DNA of 34,722 nt from Pseudonocardia sp. Lineage in GTDB: Bacteria > Actinomycetota > Actinomycetes > Mycobacteriales > Pseudonocardiaceae. The stretch covers positions 1 through 34,722 of the forward strand of contig JASLAP010000010.1 in assembly GCA_030147065.1 (NCBI GenBank), in the 5' to 3' direction. Shown piece by piece: positions 6,996 through 13,979 of this stretch (positions are counted from its first letter, which is position 1; each line of letters starts with the position of its first letter). A program made the position numbers and the translations under genes. A model generated the notes under the pieces. The model made no database searches. It was not told the origin of the DNA and worked only from the letters and a program-made list of their open reading frames with translations.

Positions 6996-7949
6996 ATGCG
7001 CCGGCGCGGCCCGGACCCGTCGTCGGTGCGGTTGCCCGGGCCGTGGACGCACCGCTCGGTCTCGGCCAACGGCATCCGGCTGCACGTCGCCGAGTGCGAC
7101 GGCGGCGGGCCGCTGGTGGTGCTCGTGCACGGGTTCGCCGAGTTCTGGTGGACCTGGCGCCACCAGCTGACCGCGCTGGCCGAGCAGGGGTACCGCGCGG
7201 TCTCGGTCGACCTGCGCGGCTACGGCGATTCGGACAAGCCGCCGCGCGGCTACGACCTGTGGACGCTGGCCGGGGACGTGGCCGGCCTGGTCCGGGCGCT
7301 GGGCGAGCCGCGGGCGCACCTGGTCGGGCACGGCTGGGGAGGGCTGGTCGGCTGGACCGTGGCCGCGGTGCACCCCCGGCTGGTCGAGTCGCTGGCCGTG
7401 CTCGGCGCCCCGCACCCGCTGGCCGTGCGCCGCGCGGTGCTGCGCGACCCCCGCGGCCAGGGCCGGGCGACCGCCCGGCACGCGCTCGGGCTGCAGCTGC
7501 CGCGGTGGCCGGAGCGCTCGCTGGTCGCCGACGACGCGGCCCGGGTCGAGCGGATCCTGCGCGCCCGGTCGGGCCCGGACTGGGCGGCGTCGGCGGACTT
7601 CACCGAGGCGGCGCGCTGCTACCGGATGGCGTTCCAGGTGCCCGGGGTGGCGCACTGCGCCGCGGAGTACGCCCGGTGGGCGGTGCGCTCGCAGCTCCGG
7701 GTCGAGGGGCGCCGGTTCGCCGCCGCGGTGTCCCGGCCGGTCGAGGCGCCGGTGCTGGGCCTGCACGGCGACCAGGACCCCTGGGCGCTGGTCCGCACCG
7801 CGACGACGTCGGCCCGGTGGGCCGTCGCGCACCGGCTGGAGGTGCTGCCCGGCGTCGGGCACTTCCCGCACCAGGAGCGCCCCGACGCGACCACCCGGCT
7901 GCTGACCGCCTTCCTGCCCGACGGTCGTGCGCGGGAACCGGTGCTCTAG
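6996..7949 (+). CDS. EphE-like alpha/beta hydrolase lacking the Asp nucleophile
   Basis: A 317-residue alpha/beta-hydrolase of the epoxide hydrolase group, positioned like ephE (Rv3670). The oxyanion-hole motif is VLVHGFAEFWWTW (residues 43-54). The nucleophile elbow reads VGHGWGG: residue 113, where epoxide hydrolases have Asp (GHDWGG), is Gly. The later acid (LHGDQDPW) and histidine (GVGHFPHQERPD) are kept. Without a nucleophile the classical ester-intermediate mechanism is impossible, so the substrate and even catalysis are open. The final codons and the TAG stop are supplied by the palindromic element at 7923-7970. The gene is coupled to the holin-family gene 4 nt upstream and convergent with the GDPD gene. 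Confidence 0.85.
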   Translation: MRRRGPDPSSVRLPGPWTHRSVSANGIRLHVAECDGGGPLVVLVHGFAEFWWTWRHQLTALAEQGYRAVSVDLRGYGDSDKPPRGYDLWTLAGDVAGLVRALGEPRAHLVGHGWGGLVGWTVAAVHPRLVESLAVLGAPHPLAVRRAVLRDPRGQGRATARHALGLQLPRWPERSLVADDAARVERILRARSGPDWAASADFTEAARCYRMAFQVPGVAHCAAEYARWAVRSQLRVEGRRFAAAVSRPVEAPVLGLHGDQDPWALVRTATTSARWAVAHRLEVLPGVGHFPHQERPDATTRLLTAFLPDGRAREPVL

Positions 7950-7970
7950 CACCGGTTGGCGCTCACGACC
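7923..7970. repeat. Dispersed palindromic element, copy 1 (gene-end hairpin)
   Basis: A 23-nt left arm (7923-7945) and 23-nt right arm (7948-7970) pair at 20 of 23 positions around CT. The 10 innermost pairs (AACCGGTGCT/AGCACCGGTT) are perfect. The TAG stop of the EphE-like gene sits at the apex, and the left arm encodes its last residues. The right arm is almost identical (20 of 21 bases) to that of copy 2 at 23671-23691. It lies between convergent genes and probably acts as a bidirectional terminator. Confidence 0.7.
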
Positions 7971-7977
7971 GGAGAGG

Positions 7978-9012
7978 TCAGACCCGGTGCAGCGCGGCCC
8001 GGGCGGTGACCGCGGTGTCCGGGTTGTCGGTGATCAGTCCGTCCACCCCGGCCACCAGGTGCGCCGCGTACTCGGCGAACGCATCGCCGTAGGGGGCCGG
8101 GTCGGGGTCCGAGCGCAGGTCGGTCGGCAGGAAGCAGTTCTCGTTGCGGTACGTCCACGGGAACACCCGCAGTCCGGCGGCGTGCGCGCGGTCGACCAGG
8201 CCGGTCGGCCCGGCCGACGCTCCGGTGGCGTCCAGGCCGATGACCTGGTCCTTGTCCGGGCCGATGGCGGCGGCGTAGGCCGCGACGGCGGCCAGGCCGG
8301 CGTCGGTGTCCACGTCGACCGGGCCGGGTGCCGGTTCGACCAGCTGCACCAGCCCGACGGCGAGGCGCGGGGCCAGCGCGCGCAGGGTGGTGGCCTCGAA
8401 CGACATCACGAACACCGGCGCGTCGGGCCGGTCGAGCCCGGCGCGGTCCAGGGCGTCGGCCAGCACCGGTTCCAGCGGCAGGCCGAGGTCGGCGAAGTAC
8501 GCCTCGTGCTTGGTCTCGACGCACACCCCGATCTCGCGGCCCAGCTCGCTCGACAACCGGGCGCGCATCGCCAGGACCTCGTCGAACGCCGCCACCCGGA
8601 AGCGGCCGTCGTAGAGGGTGTTTCCGCGGCGGACGGTCGGCATCCGCTCCCGCGCCCACAGGGTCTTCAGCTCGGCCAGCGTGAACTGCTCGACGAACCA
8701 CCCGGTGACCGCGGTGCCGTCGACGGTCCGGGTGCACCGGCGACCGGCGAACTCCGGGCGCGCGGCCACGTCGGTGGTCAGGCTCAGCTCGGGCTCGTGC
8801 CGGGCCACCAGCACGCCGTCGGCGGTGATCACCAGGTCGGGCTCGATGTAGTCGGCCCCCAGGCGGGCGGCCAGCTCGTAGGAGGCGAGCGTGTGCTCGG
8901 GACGGTAGCCGCAGGCACCGCGGTGCCCGATCACGATCGGGTCAGCCGGGGCGGAGGAGCTTGCTCGTCCCACGCCGACCAGCGTTCCGGACGCCCGGAA
9001 CCGCGCGGCCAC
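7978..9012 (-). CDS. Glycerophosphodiester phosphodiesterase, no signal peptide
   Basis: A TIM-barrel GDPD that hydrolyses glycerophosphodiesters to glycerol-3-phosphate and an alcohol. The signature GHRGACGYRPEHTLASYELAARLGADYIEPDLV contains the catalytic HRG His and the metal-binding ExD, and ARHEPEL supplies the second His. The barrel continues through VETKHEAYF, FVMSFEATTLRAL, FPWTYRNEN and GLITDNPDTA. The call is 344 residues from GTG 9012; there is no clear ribosome-binding site and GTG 8973 (MGRASSSAPADPIV) is an alternative. No secretion signal is apparent, unlike its neighbour, with which it shares long identical stretches. A PHO-box-like motif lies 33-46 bp upstream. It is convergent with the EphE-like gene. 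Confidence 0.87.
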   Translation of the reverse strand: MAARFRASGTLVGVGRASSSAPADPIVIGHRGACGYRPEHTLASYELAARLGADYIEPDLVITADGVLVARHEPELSLTTDVAARPEFAGRRCTRTVDGTAVTGWFVEQFTLAELKTLWARERMPTVRRGNTLYDGRFRVAAFDEVLAMRARLSSELGREIGVCVETKHEAYFADLGLPLEPVLADALDRAGLDRPDAPVFVMSFEATTLRALAPRLAVGLVQLVEPAPGPVDVDTDAGLAAVAAYAAAIGPDKDQVIGLDATGASAGPTGLVDRAHAAGLRVFPWTYRNENCFLPTDLRSDPDPAPYGDAFAEYAAHLVAGVDGLITDNPDTAVTARAALHRV

Positions 9013-9044
9013 GGTCGGGCGGCGGGCCCGGGTCGATCGTGGAA

Positions 9045-9058
9045 CGCCCGGGTGAACG
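9045..9058 (-). promoter_or_regulatory. PHO-box-like motif upstream of GDPD gene 1
   Basis: CGCCCGGGTGAACG on the plus strand reads CGTTCACCCGGGCG in the gene direction and contains GTTCACC, the core unit of the actinobacterial PhoP (PHO) box. A degenerate second unit (GTTCCAC, 9039-9045) follows. The same 14-mer lies upstream of the second GDPD gene. Phosphate-starvation control is inferred. Confidence 0.45.
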
Positions 9059-9078
9059 ACGGAGTGGACGACGGCGGG

Positions 9079-10197
9079 TCAGGCGGGCGCCTTCGCCAGC
9101 TGCCGCGCGGTGATCGCGGTGTCCGGGTTGTCGGAGAACACGCCGTCCACCCCGGCGGCGAAGTAGGCGGCGTACTCGGCCAGGGCGTCGCCGTAGGCGG
9201 TCGGGTCCGGGCCGGAGCGCAGGTCGACGGGCAGGAACTGGTTCTCGTTGCGGAACGTGTAGGGGTGCACCAGCAGGTCGACCGCGTGCGCCCGGTCGAC
9301 CAGGCCGGTCGGCTCGCCCAGCGCGCCGGCCGCGTCGCGGGCGATCACCTGGGTCTTCTCCGGGCCGATGCCGTCGGCGTAACCGGCGATGTCGGCCAGG
9401 CCCTCCGGGGTCACCAGGTCCGCGTAGGTGCGCGGATCGCCGGCCGCGACCAGATCGGCCGGTGCCCCCTCGGCGCTGAGCAGCTGCACCAGCGGCACCT
9501 CCAGCTCGGCGTCCAGCGCGCGCAGGTTGGTGGTCTCGAACGACTGCACGAACACCGGCGCGTCGGCGCGGTTGAGCCCGGCATCGGTGAGCGCCTCGAC
9601 CAGCGCCGGCTCCAGCGGCCGGCCCTGGGCGGCGAAGTAGGTCGGGTGCTTGGTCTCCGGGTAGACGCCGATCTCGCGGCCCAGCTCGTCGGACAGCCGG
9701 GCACGCAGCTCCAGCACCTCCTCGAAGGTGGGCACCTCGAACAGGCCGTCGTAGACGGTGTTGCCCTGGCGGACCTCCGGGATCCGCTCGACGGCCCGCA
9801 GCGTCTTGAGCTCGGCCAGCGTGAAGTCCTCGGCGAACCAGCCGGTGAACTCGACGCCGTCGACGTCCTTGGTGGTCCGGCGGTCGGCGAACTCGGAGCG
9901 GGCGGCCACGTCGGTGGTGCCGCCGATCTCCGGCTCGTGCCGGGCCACCAGCACCCCGTCGGCGGTGGTCACCAGGTCCGGCTCGATGAAGTCCGCGCCC
10001 ATCCGGGCGGCCAGCTCGTAGGAGGCCAGGGTGTGCTCGGGGCGGTAGCCCGAGGCGCCGCGGTGCCCGATGACCAGCGGCTGCGCGCCCTCCTCGTCCG
10101 GGGTCGGCGCAGGGGCGGCGACCGCGGTCGGGGCGGCGGTCGCGACGGCGAGCGCGGCGAGCGTGGTCACGGCGAGTACCCGGAGGGCGCGTCCCAT
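9079..10197 (-). CDS. Secreted glycerophosphodiester phosphodiesterase
   Basis: A 372-residue GDPD paralogue of the neighbouring gene, with an N-terminal Sec signal peptide: MGRALR, then a hydrophobic stretch and an Ala-X-Ala region (TAVAAPA) near residues 24-30. The catalytic signature is GHRGASGYRPEHTLASYELAARMGADFIEPDLV (HRG at 45-47), followed by ARHEPEI and PETKHPTYF. It should release glycerol-3-phosphate from glycerophosphodiesters outside the cell. Compared with gene 1 it carries a longer insert in the barrel (PADLVAAGDPRTYADLVTPEGL). ATG 10197 is chosen because it starts the signal peptide exactly. Gene 1 begins 66 bp downstream; the pair looks like a tandem duplication with diverged location. 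It is divergent from purD. Confidence 0.9.
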   Translation of the reverse strand: MGRALRVLAVTTLAALAVATAAPTAVAAPAPTPDEEGAQPLVIGHRGASGYRPEHTLASYELAARMGADFIEPDLVTTADGVLVARHEPEIGGTTDVAARSEFADRRTTKDVDGVEFTGWFAEDFTLAELKTLRAVERIPEVRQGNTVYDGLFEVPTFEEVLELRARLSDELGREIGVYPETKHPTYFAAQGRPLEPALVEALTDAGLNRADAPVFVQSFETTNLRALDAELEVPLVQLLSAEGAPADLVAAGDPRTYADLVTPEGLADIAGYADGIGPEKTQVIARDAAGALGEPTGLVDRAHAVDLLVHPYTFRNENQFLPVDLRSGPDPTAYGDALAEYAAYFAAGVDGVFSDNPDTAITARQLAKAPA

Positions 10198-10257
10198 GGC
10201 GCCCACCCTGTCCCGGCCGGACGACCGCGGAGTCACCTCCGGTCGTCGGGGGTGCTG

Positions 10258-10271
10258 CGCCCGGGTGAACG
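10258..10271 (-). promoter_or_regulatory. PHO-box-like motif upstream of GDPD gene 2
   Basis: This is the same 14-mer, CGCCCGGGTGAACG, as found upstream of GDPD gene 1, in the same orientation, with GTTCACC on the sense strand 67 bp before the start codon. A second good 11-nt-spaced unit is not clear, so PhoP binding is plausible rather than certain. Confidence 0.4.
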
Positions 10272-10397
10272 CCCGGGGCGGGGACGGGCGGGGCGCGGTT
10301 GCGTCCTCGGACGCGCGGGGCTCGGTGGGCATCCCGCCACCGTGCCAGGGCCCGGCCGATCGGCAAACCCGTGCGCCGGGTTCGGCCGGACGGGCCC

Positions 10398-10411
10398 TAG
10401 GATCGGCTCCC
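10398..10411 (+). promoter_or_regulatory. Leaderless promoter of purD
   Basis: The -10 element TAGGAT (10398-10403) ends 8 nt before GTG 10412, and there is no usable ribosome-binding site. This spacing puts the transcription start at the start codon. Confidence 0.55.
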
Positions 10412-11875
10412 GTGCGCGTCCTCGTGGTCGGCTCCGGTGCCCGTGAGCACGCCATCGTCCTGGCCCTGTCCGCCGATCCGGAGGTGACCGCGCTGGCCTG
10501 CGCGCCGGGCAACCCGGGCACGGCCGGCGTGGCCGAGCAGCGCGGGGTCGACCTGCTCGACCCGGCCGCGGTCGCCGCGCTGGCCGTGGACTGGCGCGCC
10601 GACCTGGTGGTGATCGGCCCCGAGGTGCCGCTGGTGCTGGGCGTGGCCGACGCGGTCCGCGCGGCCGGCGTCGCCTGCTTCGGCCCGAGCGCGGAGGCGG
10701 CCCGGATCGAGGGCTCCAAGAGCTTCGCCAAGGACGTGATGGACGCGGCCGGCGTGCCCAACGCGGCCGCGGTGGTGGTCGACAACCCGGCGCACCTGGA
10801 CGCCGCGCTCGCCCGGTTCAGCCCGCCCTACGTCGTCAAGGACGACCGGCTGGCCGCGGGCAAGGGCGTCGTGGTCAGCTCCGACCCGGACGTGGCCCGC
10901 GCGCACGCCGCCGGTCTGCTCGACGCCGGCCGGCCGGTGCTGCTGGAGGAGTTCCTGACCGGGCCCGAGGTGTCGCTGTTCTGCCTGGTCGACGGGGAGA
11001 CCGTGGTCCCGCTGCTGCCCGCCCAGGACGCCAAGCGGGTGGGCGACGGCGACACCGGACCGAACACCGGCGGGATGGGCGCCTACGCCCCGCTGCCGTG
11101 GGCGCCGGCCAGCCTGGCCGAGGACCTGGTGCGCCGGGTGGTGGGCCCGGTGGCCCGGGAGATGGTGGCCCGAGGCACGCCGTTCAGCGGGCTGCTCTAC
11201 GCCGGGCTGGCGCTCACCGCGACCGGCCCCTCGGTGATCGAGTTCAACTGCCGGTTCGGCGACCCGGAGACCCAGGTCGTGCTGGCCCTGCTGCGCAGCC
11301 CGCTGGCCCGGCTGCTGCACGCCACCGCGACCGGGACGCTGGCCGAGCAGCCGGCCCCGGAGTGGGCCGACGGGGCCGCGGTCGTGGTCGTGCTGGCCGC
11401 CGAGGGCTACCCGGGCCAGCCCCGGCTCGGCGACGTGCTCACCGGGGCCGACCGGGCGGGCGTGCTGCACGCCGGCACCCGCCGCCGCGACGACGGCGCC
11501 GTCGTCTCCGCGGGGGGCCGGGTGCTGTCGGTGGTGGGCACCGGGCCGGACCTGGCCGCCGCCCGCGCCGAGGCCTACCGCCTGCTCGACGGCGTGCACC
11601 TGGCCGGCTCGCACCACCGCACCGACATCGCGCTGCGCGCCGAGCGCGGCGAGGTGGCCATCCCGTCGATCCCGGTCCCGGACGACGTCGAGTGGCTGCG
11701 CAGCAGCGTGAGCACCGACGACGACGAGGGCAGCGTCGAGGTGGCGATGCTGCCCGACGGCGCGGTCGCCCTGCGCGACGGCAGCGACCCGGACGGCCAG
11801 GTGCACGTGTACACCGCCGAGGAGTGGGACGCGTTCGTCAAGGGCGTGCACGCCGGGGAGTTCGACCGGCCCTGA
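10412..11875 (+). CDS. purD: Phosphoribosylamine-glycine ligase with C-terminal DUF397 domain
   Basis: GARS joins phosphoribosylamine and glycine in step two of purine synthesis. The N-terminal domain opens with VLVVGSGAREHAI. The ATP-grasp centre shows SKSFAKDVMDAAGVPNA, YVVKDDRLAAGKGVVV and NTGGMGAYAPLPW, and the end is FNCRFGDPETQVVL to LAGSHHRTDIALRAERG. That completes a normal PurD at about residue 415. The reading frame then continues about 60 residues with WLRSSVST, GSVEVAMLPDGAVALRDGSD and EEWDAFVKGVHAGEFD (residues 426-485). This matches the small actinobacterial DUF397 protein, usually a free-standing partner of XRE/DUF5753 regulators. Total length is 487 against about 420-430 normally. 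No start or stop separates the parts. The stop lies 3 nt from that of the convergent reductase gene. Confidence 0.93.
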   Translation: MRVLVVGSGAREHAIVLALSADPEVTALACAPGNPGTAGVAEQRGVDLLDPAAVAALAVDWRADLVVIGPEVPLVLGVADAVRAAGVACFGPSAEAARIEGSKSFAKDVMDAAGVPNAAAVVVDNPAHLDAALARFSPPYVVKDDRLAAGKGVVVSSDPDVARAHAAGLLDAGRPVLLEEFLTGPEVSLFCLVDGETVVPLLPAQDAKRVGDGDTGPNTGGMGAYAPLPWAPASLAEDLVRRVVGPVAREMVARGTPFSGLLYAGLALTATGPSVIEFNCRFGDPETQVVLALLRSPLARLLHATATGTLAEQPAPEWADGAAVVVVLAAEGYPGQPRLGDVLTGADRAGVLHAGTRRRDDGAVVSAGGRVLSVVGTGPDLAAARAEAYRLLDGVHLAGSHHRTDIALRAERGEVAIPSIPVPDDVEWLRSSVSTDDDEGSVEVAMLPDGAVALRDGSDPDGQVHVYTAEEWDAFVKGVHAGEFDRP

Positions 11876-11878
11876 GCC

Positions 11879-12427
11879 TCAAGCGCCGGGCGTGCGGCCG
11901 TAGCGCAGGAAGAGCGCGCCGCCCGGGCTCGACGTCGCCTCCAGCAGCGCGAGCCTGCGCAGCGTGTCGTCGCCGTCGAACAGCCGTCGCCCGCCGTTGT
12001 TGGCGAGCACCGGGGACACGACCAGGCGCAGCTCGTCGACGAGGTCCGCGCGCAGCAGCGCCTGGGCCAGCCGGATGCTGCCGTGCACCCCGATGTCGCC
12101 ACCGGGCCGGCGCTTCAGCTCGGCGACGTAGCCCTCCGCGGGCTCGTCGACGACCACGCTGTTCGCCCACTCCGTGGTCGGTGCCGTGGACGTGAACACG
12201 TACTTGGTGGTCCCGTTGACGAAGCCGGCGAAGGGCTCCAGGTCGGACTTCGGCCAGTAGTCGATCCAGTAGTCGTAGGTCCCGCGGCCGAGCAGCACCG
12301 CGTCCTGGCCCCGCAGGACCTCGCCGAGGTTGGCGAACACCTCCGGGCCGTCGTCGACCATCCAGTCGCCGGGCTCCTCGGCGACGCCGTCCAGGGACAG
12401 CAGCTGGTACAGCACAACCTTGCGCAT
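11879..12427 (-). CDS. Dihydrofolate reductase family protein (RibD C-terminal-like)
   Basis: A 182-residue protein of the RibD_C/DHFR-like fold, which binds NADPH and is common in actinobacteria with unknown substrates. Conserved features are the opening VVLYQLLSLDGVAEEPGDW, LLGRGTYDYWIDYWP, FVNGTTKYVFTST, the nucleotide-binding GGDIGVHGSIRLAQALLRADLVDELRL and SPVLANNGGRRLF. ATG 12427 follows GAGGAGG at a normal distance. An 18-bp perfect palindrome lies 55-72 bp upstream and is a likely operator. It is not the housekeeping FolA: the length and the GSIRLAQ motif place it with the RibD_C group. Confidence 0.87.
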   Translation of the reverse strand: MRKVVLYQLLSLDGVAEEPGDWMVDDGPEVFANLGEVLRGQDAVLLGRGTYDYWIDYWPKSDLEPFAGFVNGTTKYVFTSTAPTTEWANSVVVDEPAEGYVAELKRRPGGDIGVHGSIRLAQALLRADLVDELRLVVSPVLANNGGRRLFDGDDTLRRLALLEATSSPGGALFLRYGRTPGA

Positions 12428-12481
12428 CGCGGTCCTCCTCGGGGGTCGTGCCGGCTCCGACCGCCGGCAGCGGTCGGACTC

Positions 12482-12499
12482 ATCGGTCGTCCGACCGAT
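12482..12499. promoter_or_regulatory. 18-bp perfect palindrome, TetR-type operator candidate
   Basis: ATCGGTCG (12482-12489) and CGACCGAT (12492-12499) are perfect inverted halves around TC, a symmetry and composition typical of TetR-family operators. It lies upstream of the minus-strand reductase gene. No regulator gene is adjacent, so the binding protein would act from elsewhere. Confidence 0.45.
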
Positions 12500-12742
12500 C
12501 AGTGATCGTGCCCGAGGGCGGCCGGAGGGTCGTGACCTCCGGGGTCATGCCCCGCCGACCAGCAGGGCGTGGTCGAGGGACTCGAACGCCCGGCACGCCG
12601 CCGCCCTGCTCGACCCGGCCGACCTGCCGGAAGTGGGCGCCACCCTCGGGCAGCCCGGGGAGCTGGCCGCGCTGGTCTCGCGGGCGCCGGTCGGGTCCGC
12701 GGGTCCGACGGCCTGACGCACCCGCGGGCGGCACCGCGTCTC
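12500..12742. other. Non-coding stretch, possible tail of a lost gene
   Basis: No complete gene is visible. One plus-strand frame ends at 12716 with protein-like residues (HAAALLDPADLPEVGATLGQ to PVGSAGPTA) but has no plausible start: upstream it becomes antisense of the reductase gene. It may be the remnant 3' end of a deleted gene. I do not recognise its family. Confidence 0.25.
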
Positions 12743-12754
12743 TACGCTCGGGGG
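12743..12754 (+). promoter_or_regulatory. Leaderless promoter of aminotransferase gene
   Basis: TACGCT (12743-12748) ends 6 nt before GTG 12755. The intervening G-run is at the start itself, so no separate ribosome-binding site is present. Confidence 0.5.
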
Positions 12755-13957
12755 GTGACGACCCACCCCGCCCTGTCCGGCGCCGCGGCCCGCGCGATGA
12801 TCCCGCCGTTCCACGTGATGGACGTGTGGGCGGCCGCGGGGGAGCGTCAGCGCACCCACGGCGACCTGGTCAACCTCTCCGCCGGCCAGCCGTCCACCCC
12901 GGCGCCGGTCGCGGTCCGCGAGGCCGCCACCGCCGCACTGGCCGACCAGGTGCTCGGCTACACCGTCGCGCTGGGCATCCCGGAGCTGCGCGCGGCGATC
13001 GCCGGGCACTACGCCCGCACCCACGGCCTGGACGTCGACCCCGGGCAGGTGGTGGTGACCACCGGCTCGTCGGGCGGGTTCCTGCTGGCCTTCCTGGCCG
13101 CGTTCGACGCGGGCGACCGGGTGGCCATGGCCCGTCCGGGCTACCCCTGCTACCGCAACATCCTCACCGCGCTGGGCTGCGAGGTCGTCGAGCTCCCGTG
13201 CGGCCCGGAGACCCGCTACCAGCCGACCGTGGCGATGCTGGAGGAGCTGGACGAGCCGGTGCGCGGGCTGGTGGTGGCCAGCCCGGCCAACCCCACCGGC
13301 ACCGTGCTGGACCCGGCGGAGCTGGCAGCCCTGGCCGAGCACTGCGAGCGCACCGGGATCCAGCTGGTCAGCGACGAGATCTACCACGGCATCTCCTACC
13401 CGGGGGCGCCGGCGACGTCGTCGGCGTGGAACACCTCGCGGGAGGCGATCGTGGTCAACTCCTTCAGCAAGTACTTCTCCATGACCGGCTGGCGGCTGGG
13501 CTGGTTGCTGGTGCCGCCGCGGCTGCTGCGCGCGGCCGACTGCCTGGCCGGCAACTTCACCGTCTGCCCGCCCGCGCTGCCCCAGCTGGCCGCGCTGGCC
13601 GCGTTCGACGAGGGGTCCTGCGCCGAGGCCGACGGGCACGTCACCCGGTACGCGACGAACCGGCAGCTGCTCCTCGACGGGCTGCCCCGGCTGGGCATCG
13701 GCACGCTGGCCCCGGCGGACGGGGCCTTCTACGTCTACGCGGACGTGGCGCACCTGACCCGGGACTCGATGGACCTGACCTACCGGCTGCTGGCCGACGT
13801 CGGGCTGGCGGTGGCGCCCGGAGCCGACTTCGACCCGGTGACCGGCAACCGGTGGATCCGGCTGTCGTTCGCCGGGTCCACCGCCGACGTCGAGGAGGCG
13901 CTGGCCCGGCTGGCCGGCTGGCTGCACGGACGCGACCGGTCGAGCGCCCCGGTCTGA
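12755..13957 (+). CDS. PLP-dependent aminotransferase, class I/II
   Basis: A 400-residue fold-type I aminotransferase. The PLP lysine is Lys239 in NSFSKYFSMTGWRLGW. Other cofactor contacts are TTGSSGGF (phosphate side), ASPANPTGTV (Asn) and SDEIYHGISY (Asp and Tyr), and WIRLSFAG carries the substrate-carboxylate Arg. The first residues, PPFHVMDVWAAAGER, match the actinobacterial group annotated as aspartate/alanine-type aminotransferases, but substrate cannot be fixed from sequence. GTG 12755 is chosen for its leaderless -10. The ion-channel gene follows after 22 bp with its own -10. Confidence 0.92.
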   Translation: MTTHPALSGAAARAMIPPFHVMDVWAAAGERQRTHGDLVNLSAGQPSTPAPVAVREAATAALADQVLGYTVALGIPELRAAIAGHYARTHGLDVDPGQVVVTTGSSGGFLLAFLAAFDAGDRVAMARPGYPCYRNILTALGCEVVELPCGPETRYQPTVAMLEELDEPVRGLVVASPANPTGTVLDPAELAALAEHCERTGIQLVSDEIYHGISYPGAPATSSAWNTSREAIVVNSFSKYFSMTGWRLGWLLVPPRLLRAADCLAGNFTVCPPALPQLAALAAFDEGSCAEADGHVTRYATNRQLLLDGLPRLGIGTLAPADGAFYVYADVAHLTRDSMDLTYRLLADVGLAVAPGADFDPVTGNRWIRLSFAGSTADVEEALARLAGWLHGRDRSSAPV

Positions 13958-13966
13958 CCGCCGATC

Positions 13967-13979
13967 TACGCTCCCGGCC
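13967..13979 (+). promoter_or_regulatory. Leaderless promoter of ion-channel gene
   Basis: TACGCT (13967-13972) ends 7 nt before ATG 13980, with no ribosome-binding site in between. Confidence 0.5.

Noticed and set aside
12560..12600. GGACTCGAAC on the plus strand, resembling the T-arm of a tRNA read on the minus strand
   Set aside because: The flanking bases do not form a 5-bp T stem and no acceptor, anticodon or D stem can be folded around it.
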